This document shows, in pieces, positions 1-6,435 of a stretch of DNA of 11,561 nt. Every line of letters starts with the position of its first letter. Position 1 is the stretch's first letter. Both the position numbers and the translations under genes were made by a program. Source of the DNA: an uncultured Loktanella sp. (lineage in GTDB: Bacteria; Pseudomonadota; Alphaproteobacteria; Rhodobacterales; Rhodobacteraceae); assembly GCA_913061335.1 (NCBI GenBank), contig CAJXTP010000075.1:1-11561 (forward strand). The letters are read 5' to 3'. Under the pieces are notes generated by a model that had not been told where the DNA came from, searched no databases, and saw only the letters and a program-made list of their open reading frames with translations.

Positions 1-256
1 ACGTATGCCCGTCTTTATCGTGCGGCGGCGCGCGAAGTTTGCCATCAGCGCCGGGCGATCGCCAATCGGATTGCCCCCCCAAATTGGCCCCATGGCATGA
101 TGCACAACTTGTCGCATAAAGCGTTTCACCCTCAACAATATCAGCAGAGGCGGGTTGCCGTGGAATTTGCGCTTGGACTACTTCAATTTGGGCAAACCAA
201 AATGCAGCAACGCCAAGACCCAAAACAACGACGGCGGTGCCAATAAATTTATTCAT
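1..256 (-). CDS. Class I cytochrome c, membrane-anchored, 3' end cut by window edge
   Basis: This is a partial gene: the first 85 codons are in the window and no stop is reached. It starts with ATG at 256. It has an N-terminal hydrophobic segment (about residues 4-22, no obvious cleavage site), then a linker and a haem c attachment motif CASCH (C51, C54, H55), followed by a stretch ending in PHDKDGH. It is therefore expected to be a periplasmic electron carrier tethered to the inner membrane. Its start codon overlaps the end of the dihaem cytochrome gene in the arrangement ATGAATAA (8 bp), which indicates translational coupling and the same operon. The axial methionine and the rest of the fold lie outside the window. 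Cytochrome c is secure from the haem motif and the anchor; its electron partner cannot be told from the sequence. A run of seven G (coding strand) sits in the gene without disturbing the frame. Confidence 0.88.
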   Translation of the reverse strand, partial: MNKFIGTAVVVLGLGVAAFWFAQIEVVQAQIPRQPASADIVEGETLYATSCASCHGANLGGQSDWRSPGADGKLRAPPHDKDGHT

Positions 257-1145
257 CCGATTGATCCATTAAATAAGTTGCCATTGCGATCCGGTCCTCT
301 TGGGTCATGAACCGTGTACCCATTTGCACGACCTCGCCCATGCCACCGCCAAAAGTATCACCACTGGGCATGATCCCCGTTTGCAACGCATAGCTCAGGC
401 TATCGACATCCCATCCCGACGCCACCAATGCGGTGCTTGTAATTGCAGGTGCTTTGAATCCGCCCGGCAAGACATCATTGCCTTCCATACGGCCAGTGTA
501 GACCTTTCGCCCGCCTGCAATGTTGCGCTCAGTGTGGCATGCGGCGCAATGGGTAGCCCCTTCAACCAGCGCGCGCCCGCGATTCCAGATATCGCTTTGT
601 CCCGACACTGGCGTTGTGCGTGGCGCGTGCAAGAACGCGGCGCGCCACAATTTAAGACCATCCCGCTCAGAAAACGGAAATGCCAAATCCGTTATTGGCA
701 CAGGCTCGTTTACGGGTGCCACAGTTTGAAATGCAACCCAAAGATCCGCGATCTGTTGATCTGAAAAGTCTTGGTAAAAGGCATAGGTAAACACTGGATA
801 ATACGGCACATCGTCAGGCGTTAATCCTTGGCGGACGGCCTTGGCAAAGTCTTCAATTGACCAGTCCCCGATTCCAAACTCTGGATCAGTGGTCAAATTT
901 GCCGCATATACAGTCCCAAATTGTGTCTCAAATCCAGCCCCCCCTGCCAAGGGCAGGCCACCGCCTTCGACATTGGTATGACAAGCAATACAGCCCGATG
1001 CCCGCGCAAGATATGCGCCTGCGCCGACATCACCTATCAGTGTGATCGCTTCGACTGGATTTGCGACGGGGTAAAGACGTAGGCCAGTGATCCCGCCTGC
1101 GCCTGCGACCATCAAGGCGACAACGCCCATTACAATTTTCCGCAT
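249..1145 (-). CDS. Dihaem cytochrome c, membrane-anchored
   Basis: The protein has 298 residues and two haem c sites, CIACH (C52, C55, H56) and CAACH (C200, C203, H204), so it consists of two class I cytochrome domains in tandem. An N-terminal hydrophobic segment (about residues 4-22) should export it and may anchor it in the inner membrane. The layout resembles the dihaem electron-transfer subunits that accompany periplasmic dehydrogenases, but no dehydrogenase is visible here. ATG at 1145 was preferred over an in-frame upstream codon at 1208: it follows the upstream stop by four bases, has GGAAGA about seven bases before it, and begins directly with the hydrophobic segment, whereas the longer form adds 21 basic residues and overlaps the previous gene. 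The second domain has candidate axial methionines (M259 in GIMPSGD). No methionine occurs between residues 12 and 220, so the first haem lacks a methionine ligand within its own domain. Confidence 0.88.
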   Translation of the reverse strand: MRKIVMGVVALMVAGAGGITGLRLYPVANPVEAITLIGDVGAGAYLARASGCIACHTNVEGGGLPLAGGAGFETQFGTVYAANLTTDPEFGIGDWSIEDFAKAVRQGLTPDDVPYYPVFTYAFYQDFSDQQIADLWVAFQTVAPVNEPVPITDLAFPFSERDGLKLWRAAFLHAPRTTPVSGQSDIWNRGRALVEGATHCAACHTERNIAGGRKVYTGRMEGNDVLPGGFKAPAITSTALVASGWDVDSLSYALQTGIMPSGDTFGGGMGEVVQMGTRFMTQEDRIAMATYLMDQSDE

Positions 1146-1149
1146 CTGA

Positions 1150-1701
1150 CTAATCTTCCGCGCGGAACTTGGTATGACACGCCGAACAGACCTGAGCGGA
1201 CTGCGCAAACAACGTGCTCACAGATAAGGACGCAAGCGTTTGTAACGTTTTTTCCTCGACAACAGCGCCACCCATCATGTCGGCCATGTCACCATCCATC
1301 ATCGAACCGTCGCTAGCTCCTGCATCGCCCAGCCCATTTTGCGCCGCAAGACCAAGCGCCATCGCATAGGTTTCCAGCTGACTAGACAATACGGAAAAAT
1401 CTTCCCAATTTGTCCAGATTACGTCCTTGGCAACTGAGGGTGCTGCGTTCATTCCTTCAGGGAATAGAGCCAACATCGCGTCACCCGAGTGTGTTTGAAG
1501 AACAGCCGCATAATCGGTTGTCCGATCAGCGTCGTAGTCTTCAAGACCACGCATCATCGGTGCAATCGCTTTGGTTGCTTTGCCCATGGCAAGCATCCCA
1601 TTCATCCGCTCGAGTAGCACACCCGTAGCCCCTTTATGTGCCACGGCCGTGGTTGCAAGGACGGCGATACTCGCCGCGAAAGTGAAGGTCCTAAATTTCA
1701 T
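1150..1701 (-). CDS. Class II cytochrome c (cytochrome c'/c-556 type) with Met-rich insert
   Basis: The 183-residue precursor has a cleavable signal peptide (about residues 1-21, ending in AVA) and the haem motif CSACH at the extreme C-terminus (C172, C175, H176), followed by TKFR. A C-terminal CxxCH after a helical domain is the hallmark of four-helix-bundle class II cytochromes. A methionine-rich first helix (LLERMNGMLAMG, residues 29-40) is compatible with a low-spin c-556 type that uses an early Met as sixth ligand. Before the last helix is a Gly/Asp/Met-rich insert (about 121-150) with M134, M135, M139, M142 and M143 close together, unusual for the family and reminiscent of copper-binding methionine motifs. 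AGGA lies eight bases before the ATG. It is second-last in a run of cytochrome genes on this strand, four bases before the dihaem gene. Class assignment is firm; redox role and metal binding by the insert are inference. Confidence 0.87.
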   Translation of the reverse strand: MKFRTFTFAASIAVLATTAVAHKGATGVLLERMNGMLAMGKATKAIAPMMRGLEDYDADRTTDYAAVLQTHSGDAMLALFPEGMNAAPSVAKDVIWTNWEDFSVLSSQLETYAMALGLAAQNGLGDAGASDGSMMDGDMADMMGGAVVEEKTLQTLASLSVSTLFAQSAQVCSACHTKFRAED

Positions 1702-1754
1702 AATATCGTCCTATTGAAGTGAGTCTGCCTGTCGCCAAAGAGGCGCTTTTTCCG

Positions 1755-2090
1755 TCAGACGATCACTATCGGGACGGGTGGGTCGCTGCCCAGCGCGTGG
1801 CTATCGCCATTCACAACCAATGCAAAACGCAATTTCGGCAGGGACAGCCAAATTCTGGACGCTACCTGCCAGTTTTTGACGTCCATTGCGCCGGTGCAGG
1901 ACGCACCGCTATGGCAATGACCTGTGTCTTTTTCAGCGGTTTCTTCATGGTCGTGATCAGCGGGCATCATCTCGTGTGCGACATCCGGCTCGCCCAGATG
2001 AGCCACGTCAGGAAAAAACGCAGTCACGGCCACGACAAATGTTAGGGACAGAAAAATCTGATTCCAAGCGCGGACCACGACCTCAGACAC
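1755..2090 (-). CDS. Small His/Cys-rich membrane-anchored protein, putative metal binder
   Basis: The 111-residue protein starts at GTG; its first base overlaps the last base of the preceding stop (TAGTG), so translation is probably coupled to the upstream cytochrome gene. One hydrophobic segment (about residues 10-27) is followed by a His/Cys/acid-rich stretch with H31, H39, H46, H48, H58, C59, H60 and C65, including HDHEE and GHCHSGASC. The tail is Pro-rich (GSDPPVP). No catalytic domain is recognised. Short proteins of this build are often seen near copper and heavy-metal resistance genes, so periplasmic metal binding or delivery is a fair guess, supported by the neighbouring cytochromes and scsB. 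The gene is judged real because of the coupled start, the coherent anchor and metal-ligand pattern, and its fit within the operon. The function is inferred only. Confidence 0.72.
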   Translation of the reverse strand: MSEVVVRAWNQIFLSLTFVVAVTAFFPDVAHLGEPDVAHEMMPADHDHEETAEKDTGHCHSGASCTGAMDVKNWQVASRIWLSLPKLRFALVVNGDSHALGSDPPVPIVIV

Positions 2091-2545
2091 TAGTTAATTC
2101 CATTCTCTCGTTGCAGTTCGCGCACATAGGCCACGATGTATCCAACGTCAGATCGTGTCAAACCCTCAACTGGTGGCATGTTACCAAAGTTCCAGTGATG
2201 CGATTGCACACCATTTTGTGCTGCACTCCAAAACGCCTTATCCCCGTGATGACTTGGTTCATAGATATTATGAACCAACGGTGGCGCTACTCCGTTCTTA
2301 CCTGCTGCATTTTCACCGTGACAGGCCGCACATGCGCCATCAAACACGTTTTTGCCGATCTGCGCGTTTTCAGAAAACGTTGCTGGAATAACAACGTTTG
2401 CAATAGCTTCGCCTTGCACGATGGCGCTCGTATCAGGTGTGGTCATGTCGTGACCCACCTGCGACTGGGATGGGCCAAACATAAGTATGGCGAGCCCGGC
2501 AAGAACCACTGCTATGACCACGTAGGTCCAAATCGACTTAAGCAT
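2090..2545 (-). CDS. Monohaem class I cytochrome c, membrane-anchored
   Basis: The 151-residue protein has one N-terminal transmembrane segment (about residues 5-24), a linker, and a class I cytochrome domain. The haem site is CAACH (C72, C75, H76) and the likely sixth ligand is M123 in GNMPPVEG, close to a His-rich stretch (H99, H100, H116, H117). A final helix with YIVAYVRELQ is typical of class I cytochromes. The start at 2545 was chosen because AAGGAA lies eight bases upstream and the anchor begins there; ATG at 2551 is only two bases from that site, and the open frame extending to 2713 runs through the promoter region. It is the first gene of the leftward operon, downstream of a CueR-like operator about 70 bases before the ribosome binding site. 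Electron carrier in the periplasm is secure; the partner is unknown. Confidence 0.88.
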   Translation of the reverse strand: MLKSIWTYVVIAVVLAGLAILMFGPSQSQVGHDMTTPDTSAIVQGEAIANVVIPATFSENAQIGKNVFDGACAACHGENAAGKNGVAPPLVHNIYEPSHHGDKAFWSAAQNGVQSHHWNFGNMPPVEGLTRSDVGYIVAYVRELQRENGIN

Positions 2546-2616
2546 TCGCATCGTTCCTTGAAAAATTATGCCAGTTTGACCTGCGTACCGACCGATGATC
2601 GGCCGTATTTTTGCAT

Positions 2617-2647
2617 CTTGTCGAAGATTCCAGTAGGGGAAGGTCAA
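2617..2647 (-). promoter_or_regulatory. CueR/HmrR-like operator-promoter facing the cytochrome operon
   Basis: On the minus strand the site reads TTGACC (-35, 2647-2642) followed by TTCCCCTACTGGAATCT. This closely resembles MerR-family copper promoters of the CueR type, in which TTGACCTTCC and GGAA half-sites fill an overlong spacer. Two departures lower confidence: the TTCC and GGAA halves are six rather than seven bases apart, and no good -10 hexamer is seen at a 19-bp spacing (GACAAG). It lies about 100 bp upstream of the first cytochrome start codon. Confidence 0.5.
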
Positions 2648-2685
2648 CCCGCAAAACGCATCACATAGCCGTGACCTCAAACTGC

Positions 2686-2716
2686 TTGACCTTCCAGTAC
2701 GGGAACGGATCAAACA
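2686..2716 (+). promoter_or_regulatory. CueR/HmrR-like operator-promoter facing scsB
   Basis: The site reads TTGACC (2686-2691) then TTCCAGTACGGGAACGGAT, with CCTTCC and GGAACGG half-sites. Its core TTCCAGTACGGGAA matches the core of the leftward site (TTCCAGTAGGGGAA on the plus strand) at 13 of 14 positions. As there, the half-sites are six bases apart and the -10 (CAAACA at 19-bp spacing) is weak. A transcript from here would have a leader of about 150 bases before scsB. Confidence 0.5.
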
Positions 2717-2885
2717 CCATCCAATGACAGTAGAAAGCAGAATGAAAATGCGGGTTTGATGAAGTGCGGTCCAATGTTACTATTCCCGCAAAATGGGCCC
2801 CTCCGAAAGAATTTATTGCGATCCAATTGTTGTTTTCGGCGCGGGAATCGCAAATCAGGAAGACATATAGAATGGTAACCACGTT

Positions 2886-4949
2886 TTGGGCCTGACAAAA
2901 TTAACGGCCGCCTGTCTGGCATTTTGTCTTTGGGGTATGAATGCTTACGCGGCGACGTCGGATGCTTTTACGACGCAGGCTGCCAGCGCAAAATTGATAA
3001 CAGCTGAAAATGCTGTCGCGCCCAACGCCGGCGTTTTGTCTGCAGGGATTAGTGTCGCCCTATCGGACGGATGGAAAACATATTGGCGGTCCCCTGGAGA
3101 AGTTGGACTACCTCCTGAAATCGATTGGAGCGGATCAACAAACTTGGCATCAGCCGAGATGCTTTGGCCCGCCCCAACACGGTTTCGCGCATTTGGCATC
3201 GAAAACTTTGGGTTTGCCAAGCAGGTCACATTCCCCGTACGGCTGACGTTAATCAATCCGGGCCAGCCCACCGTGTTAAAGGCCGACGTGTTTTTACTGG
3301 TGTGCTCTGATGTGTGTGTACCACAAGACCTGACGCTTAGGCTTAACTTGCCTGCAGGGACCGGAATTGATCAGACCACCGCTGCTGAAATTGCGAACTG
3401 GTCCGCCAAGGTCCCCACCGACAGTGCGCTTAGCGTCCTTGAGGCGAACGCCCATTTTTCCGACGACGAAACTCTTTTGACTGTCGTGATTGCAGGGTCC
3501 GCTGATTGGCACAGCGCGGATATATTCCCCGAGATCGAGGACGGTATCGCCTTTGGCACACCAGACATCCGTGCCGCGCCAGACGGGAGTAGTGTTTGGG
3601 CCTCGTTTCCTATTTTCGGAGACGGTGCCGATGCTTCAAAGCTTGCGCTGACGTTGACCACCGCAGACACAGCCGTGGCCTTTGATACCGTTCGCATCGT
3701 GGCATCCGCCCCGGAACCACCTTTCACAAAAGCCAAAACATCCGCTGCGTTTGGCACGCGACTATGGATGGTTTTGATCGCGTTTCTCGGAGGGCTCATC
3801 CTGAATGTTATGCCCTGCGTGTTGCCTGTTTTGTCAATTAAATTCACGTCTGCACTAAAGATGTCAGACCGTCCGGTTGCTCAAACCAGATTGGGATTTC
3901 TTGCCAGTGCGGCCGGAACCGTGTCGTTTATGTGGGCTCTCGCGGTGGGCGTCTTGATCCTGCAAGCACTGGGTATGTCTGTTGGGTGGGGATTGCAGTT
4001 TCAGAACGCATATTTCCTTATCGCTCTTATTCTTGTGCTTGCGGTATTTACCGCGAATCTCTTGGGGTTGTTTGAACTCAGCCTACCTCAAGGGCTGATG
4101 ACCCGACTGTCGCATTCCAGAAGCAACGGATATGTGGGCGATTTCGCCACCGGCATGTTTGGTGCGGTGATGGCGACCCCCTGTTCGGCGCCGTTGTTAG
4201 GCACCGCACTCGCATTTGCACTAACAGGGACACCGCAAGACGTCGTGATGATCTTTACCGCCATGGGGATCGGTCTTGCCCTGCCTTATCTGGTGATCGC
4301 AGCAAGACCCCTATGGGTTTCGCGACTCCCCAAACCGGGCCGATGGATGATCGCTGTCAAATCAGCGTTAGGCGCAATGCTGTTTGGTACATTGATCTGG
4401 CTACTTTGGGTGCTTCAGGCGGTTTCTAACCTGACGGTCATGGCCGCTATCGTTGCCATATTAATAACCATATTATCATGCATCATCTGGAATAACCGCG
4501 CGCAAAGTAGCTTGCCAGTTGTCGTGGCCTTCCTACTCGCAAGCACCGGTTTTGCTTTGCCGACGATACTTGAACGACCTGCGACGGCACAGACAACGAC
4601 CTTGAACTGGGTGCCATTTTCCCGAAGCGATATTCCAAAGCATGTGTCGCTTGGACACCGCGTCTTTGTCGATGTGACTGCCGATTGGTGCCTTACCTGC
4701 AAAGCGAACAAGGTTTTGGTGCTCAGCAGGGACCCCGTGGCAAGCGCGCTTAACGCGCCCGATATTATCGCAATGCAAGCCGATTGGACCCGCCCAGATC
4801 CTGCTATTCAACAGTTTCTAGAATCAAACGGACGGTTTGGCATTCCGTTTAACGTCATCTACGGTCCTGCCGCCCCCGAAGGCATCGTGCTGTCCGAGGT
4901 CTTAACGCAAGAGAGCGTACTGAACGCACTATCCCAAGCCGCCAAGTAG
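2886..4949 (+). CDS. scsB: ScsB/DsbD-family protein-disulfide reductase
   Basis: The 687-residue protein has a signal peptide (about 1-23), an N-terminal periplasmic domain (about 25-275) with C140 and C144 (CSDVC), a polytopic membrane domain (about 290-560) with C311 in VMPCVLP and C433 in ATPCSAP, and a C-terminal thioredoxin-like domain with DWCLTC (C602, C605) and a likely cis-proline P654. This is the full cysteine set of a DsbD-type electron relay moving reducing power from the cytoplasm to periplasmic thiols. The long N-terminal domain with WKTYWRSPGE is that of the ScsB branch, linked to copper tolerance and to reduction of periplasmic partners. The frame can begin only at TTG 2886, which has no ribosome binding site of its own. 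A well-placed ATG (2872, AGGAAG nine bases before) is out of frame and stops after seven codons; one extra T in the run at 2884-2887 would join it to this frame. Product is firm, start uncertain. Confidence 0.92.
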   Translation: MGLTKLTAACLAFCLWGMNAYAATSDAFTTQAASAKLITAENAVAPNAGVLSAGISVALSDGWKTYWRSPGEVGLPPEIDWSGSTNLASAEMLWPAPTRFRAFGIENFGFAKQVTFPVRLTLINPGQPTVLKADVFLLVCSDVCVPQDLTLRLNLPAGTGIDQTTAAEIANWSAKVPTDSALSVLEANAHFSDDETLLTVVIAGSADWHSADIFPEIEDGIAFGTPDIRAAPDGSSVWASFPIFGDGADASKLALTLTTADTAVAFDTVRIVASAPEPPFTKAKTSAAFGTRLWMVLIAFLGGLILNVMPCVLPVLSIKFTSALKMSDRPVAQTRLGFLASAAGTVSFMWALAVGVLILQALGMSVGWGLQFQNAYFLIALILVLAVFTANLLGLFELSLPQGLMTRLSHSRSNGYVGDFATGMFGAVMATPCSAPLLGTALAFALTGTPQDVVMIFTAMGIGLALPYLVIAARPLWVSRLPKPGRWMIAVKSALGAMLFGTLIWLLWVLQAVSNLTVMAAIVAILITILSCIIWNNRAQSSLPVVVAFLLASTGFALPTILERPATAQTTTLNWVPFSRSDIPKHVSLGHRVFVDVTADWCLTCKANKVLVLSRDPVASALNAPDIIAMQADWTRPDPAIQQFLESNGRFGIPFNVIYGPAAPEGIVLSEVLTQESVLNALSQAAK

Positions 4950-4979
4950 GATCTATATCCGCCTCCGCCCAACCTGGAT

Positions 4980-5882
4980 TCAAGTAATAGGACGTTCCGC
5001 GCCCGAGCAGGCGCGCTGCATCTCTTCGGAAAACAACCGCATGCGCCGATTGAAACGTCGGCTCTCTGCGTGCATCAGGTATATGTTCAAAGGCCAAGAA
5101 CTCAGATCTTCCAAAATCGGGACAATGTCACCCGATGTGACAAGTGGACGACTGACAAATTCGGGTAGCCGGACGATGCCCAAGCCCTGTCGAGCAGCAT
5201 CGCCCAAGAATACGCCACTGTTTGACCCCATCGCAGACTTAAAGGCAATTTTCTGCGTGCCACCTTTAGGATCTTTGAAACTCCATTCTCCGCGTTTCGC
5301 CGTCCCAAAACCCAATAACTTGTGGCGCTTAAGATCTTTGACAGTTTTCGGTGTCCCATTGATCGTGAGATAAGTTTTACTGGCATAAATTCCGTAGCTT
5401 GATTGACCAATCAGCTTGGCATTTCCATCGTTCGTCACCTCGCTTGTGATCCGGATTGCAAAGTCAAAGTTGTCCTGCACCAGATCAATGGGGCGGTTGT
5501 CGAAGTTTACATTCAGCTGGATGTCGGGATGTCGTTCTTGAAAATTGACCAAAACTGGGCTGAGGAACGTCAGTCCAAACTCATGCGCGACGGAAATAGA
5601 CAACGGCCCTTCGACGCGGTGCGGCTCATGAGTGAAGTCGCCCGCGATCGCATCAACATCACTCACGACACTCAAAGCCCGTTGATATAGCTCTTTTCCA
5701 GTATCCGTTATTTCCCATTGCCCTGGTTTGCGCTGAATCAGCGCGACAGCGTATCTGTCTTCCAATATGGCAAGCCGCCTGCTGACAGCAGATTTGGCCA
5801 CTTTCAACTTCATTGCCGCTTTTGAGATGCTTCCTTGCTCGACGATGTGCACAAATAAGCGTAAATCTTCAATCTGCCCCAT
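4980..5882 (-). CDS. LysR-type transcriptional regulator
   Basis: This is a 300-residue protein of normal LysR length. Residues 1-60 form the winged helix-turn-helix (IEDLRLFVHIVEQGSISKAA and then AVSRRLAILED), and about 91-295 form the periplasmic-binding-like effector domain (starting EGPLSISV, with FDFAIRI in the middle). GGAG sits about five bases before the ATG. It is convergent with scsB (30 bp between the two stops) and divergent from the DoxX gene 100 bp away, the usual LysR arrangement for controlling the divergent neighbour and itself. The effector cannot be read from the sequence. The 70s-80s region (ALSVVSDVDAIAGD) is the typical linker helix. Family is certain; the link to the DoxX gene and to the genes beyond it is inferred from orientation. 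Confidence 0.93.
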   Translation of the reverse strand: MGQIEDLRLFVHIVEQGSISKAAMKLKVAKSAVSRRLAILEDRYAVALIQRKPGQWEITDTGKELYQRALSVVSDVDAIAGDFTHEPHRVEGPLSISVAHEFGLTFLSPVLVNFQERHPDIQLNVNFDNRPIDLVQDNFDFAIRITSEVTNDGNAKLIGQSSYGIYASKTYLTINGTPKTVKDLKRHKLLGFGTAKRGEWSFKDPKGGTQKIAFKSAMGSNSGVFLGDAARQGLGIVRLPEFVSRPLVTSGDIVPILEDLSSWPLNIYLMHAESRRFNRRMRLFSEEMQRACSGAERPIT

Positions 5883-5898
5883 GTGTTCTCCAAATTAG

Positions 5899-5953
5899 AA
5901 CGTAAGTGCCAATATTTTATGCCTTGTCGCAAACTTGGCATCAAGTGTACGTT
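5899..5953. promoter_or_regulatory. Nested inverted repeats in the LysR/DoxX divergent intergenic region
   Basis: AACGTA (5899-5904) and TGCCAA (5907-5912) on the left are mirrored by TTGGCA (5935-5940) and TACGTT (5948-5953) on the right. Both inverted pairs are perfect but the right arm has extra bases between its two halves. The position, between divergent start codons, fits a LysR operator. No confident -35/-10 pair was assigned for either gene. Confidence 0.4.
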
Positions 5954-5982
5954 GTTTCAACCGGAAGATAGGATTGAAAATT

Positions 5983-6339
5983 ATGTCCCCTACCATAGAA
6001 AAATACGGCCTAGTTACGATCAAGGCCCTCCTGACACTTGCATTTGTCGCGGCTGGTGTCTCCAAGCTCGTCGGCGTCGAGGTGATGGTTCAGACTTTTG
6101 AAGGCGTCGGTATTGGCCAGTGGTTTCGTTACGTGACTGGGGCGATCGAAATTTGTGGTGCGATCCTACTTTGGGTCAACGGACGTCAATTCTTTGGGGC
6201 TGCTTTGCTTCTTTGTACAATGATCGGTGCGGTGCTGACTCATCTCTTCATTATTGGACCGTCAGCTGTCCCTGCGCTGGTATTAGGCGCGCTTGCGGGG
6301 ATTGTTGCCGCTGCGCATCGCGATCAAATTCAGAAGTAG
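5983..6339 (+). CDS. DoxX-family small integral membrane protein
   Basis: The 118-residue protein has four predicted transmembrane helices (about 10-30, 46-65, 70-90 and 94-111) and the AGVSKLVG motif after the first helix that typifies the DoxX superfamily. No cofactor-binding residues are evident. ATG 5983 was chosen because AGGA (5970-5973) lies nine bases upstream; the in-frame ATG at 5935 would add a 16-residue basic segment with no ribosome binding site and would consume part of the intergenic repeat. DoxX-like proteins act in the inner membrane and several are induced by oxidative, thiol or quinone stress; their biochemical role is poorly defined. It is divergent from the LysR gene and is followed after 96 bp by the CDGSH fusion gene on the same strand. 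Confidence 0.85.
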   Translation: MSPTIEKYGLVTIKALLTLAFVAAGVSKLVGVEVMVQTFEGVGIGQWFRYVTGAIEICGAILLWVNGRQFFGAALLLCTMIGAVLTHLFIIGPSAVPALVLGALAGIVAAAHRDQIQK

Positions 6340-6435
6340 GCATCATCGAAACGAACGGACATCGATACAATAGGTGAGCGCATCTATGGCATAGTCAGTG
6401 GTGCCCACATAGTCGGGAAAATCTAGGTTAGACAC

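Larger units (their letters stand above)
2546..2871. promoter_or_regulatory. 326-bp divergent intergenic region between cytochrome operon and scsB
   Basis: This stretch holds no convincing gene. It contains two outward-facing TTGACCTTCC elements (2642-2647 with flank on the minus strand, 2686-2695 on the plus strand) separated by 38 bp between their -35 hexamers. There is an AAGGAA site for the leftward cytochrome gene (2554-2559) and an AGGAAG site (2857-2862) for the rightward gene. A small dyad CCGAT-G-ATCGG sits at 2592-2602, in what would be the leftward 5' leader. ATTCCCGC (2782-2789) and its complement GCGGGAAT (2841-2848) flank 51 bases in the rightward leader; their significance is unclear. 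Confidence 0.6.

Noticed and set aside
249..1208. 319-residue version of the dihaem cytochrome
   Set aside because: The upstream extension lies inside the preceding cytochrome gene in another frame and puts a basic stretch ahead of the hydrophobic segment.
2090..2713. Longer 207-residue version of the first cytochrome
   Set aside because: The extra 56 residues have no signal or anchor and would be encoded by the promoter/operator region; the start at 2545 has a correctly spaced AAGGAA and begins with the membrane anchor.
2759..2878. 39-codon plus-strand frame in the scsB leader, overlapping the ATG at 2872
   Set aside because: No ribosome binding site, no recognisable protein features and unremarkable composition; a leader peptide cannot be excluded but nothing supports it.
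2661..2922. Minus-strand open frames across the scsB promoter (2661-2882 and 2710-2922)
   Set aside because: They run through the operators and overlap the scsB start, with no motifs or ribosome binding sites.
5935..5982. Upstream ATG for the DoxX protein
   Set aside because: It adds a basic 16-residue leader, lacks a ribosome binding site, and overlaps the intergenic inverted repeat.
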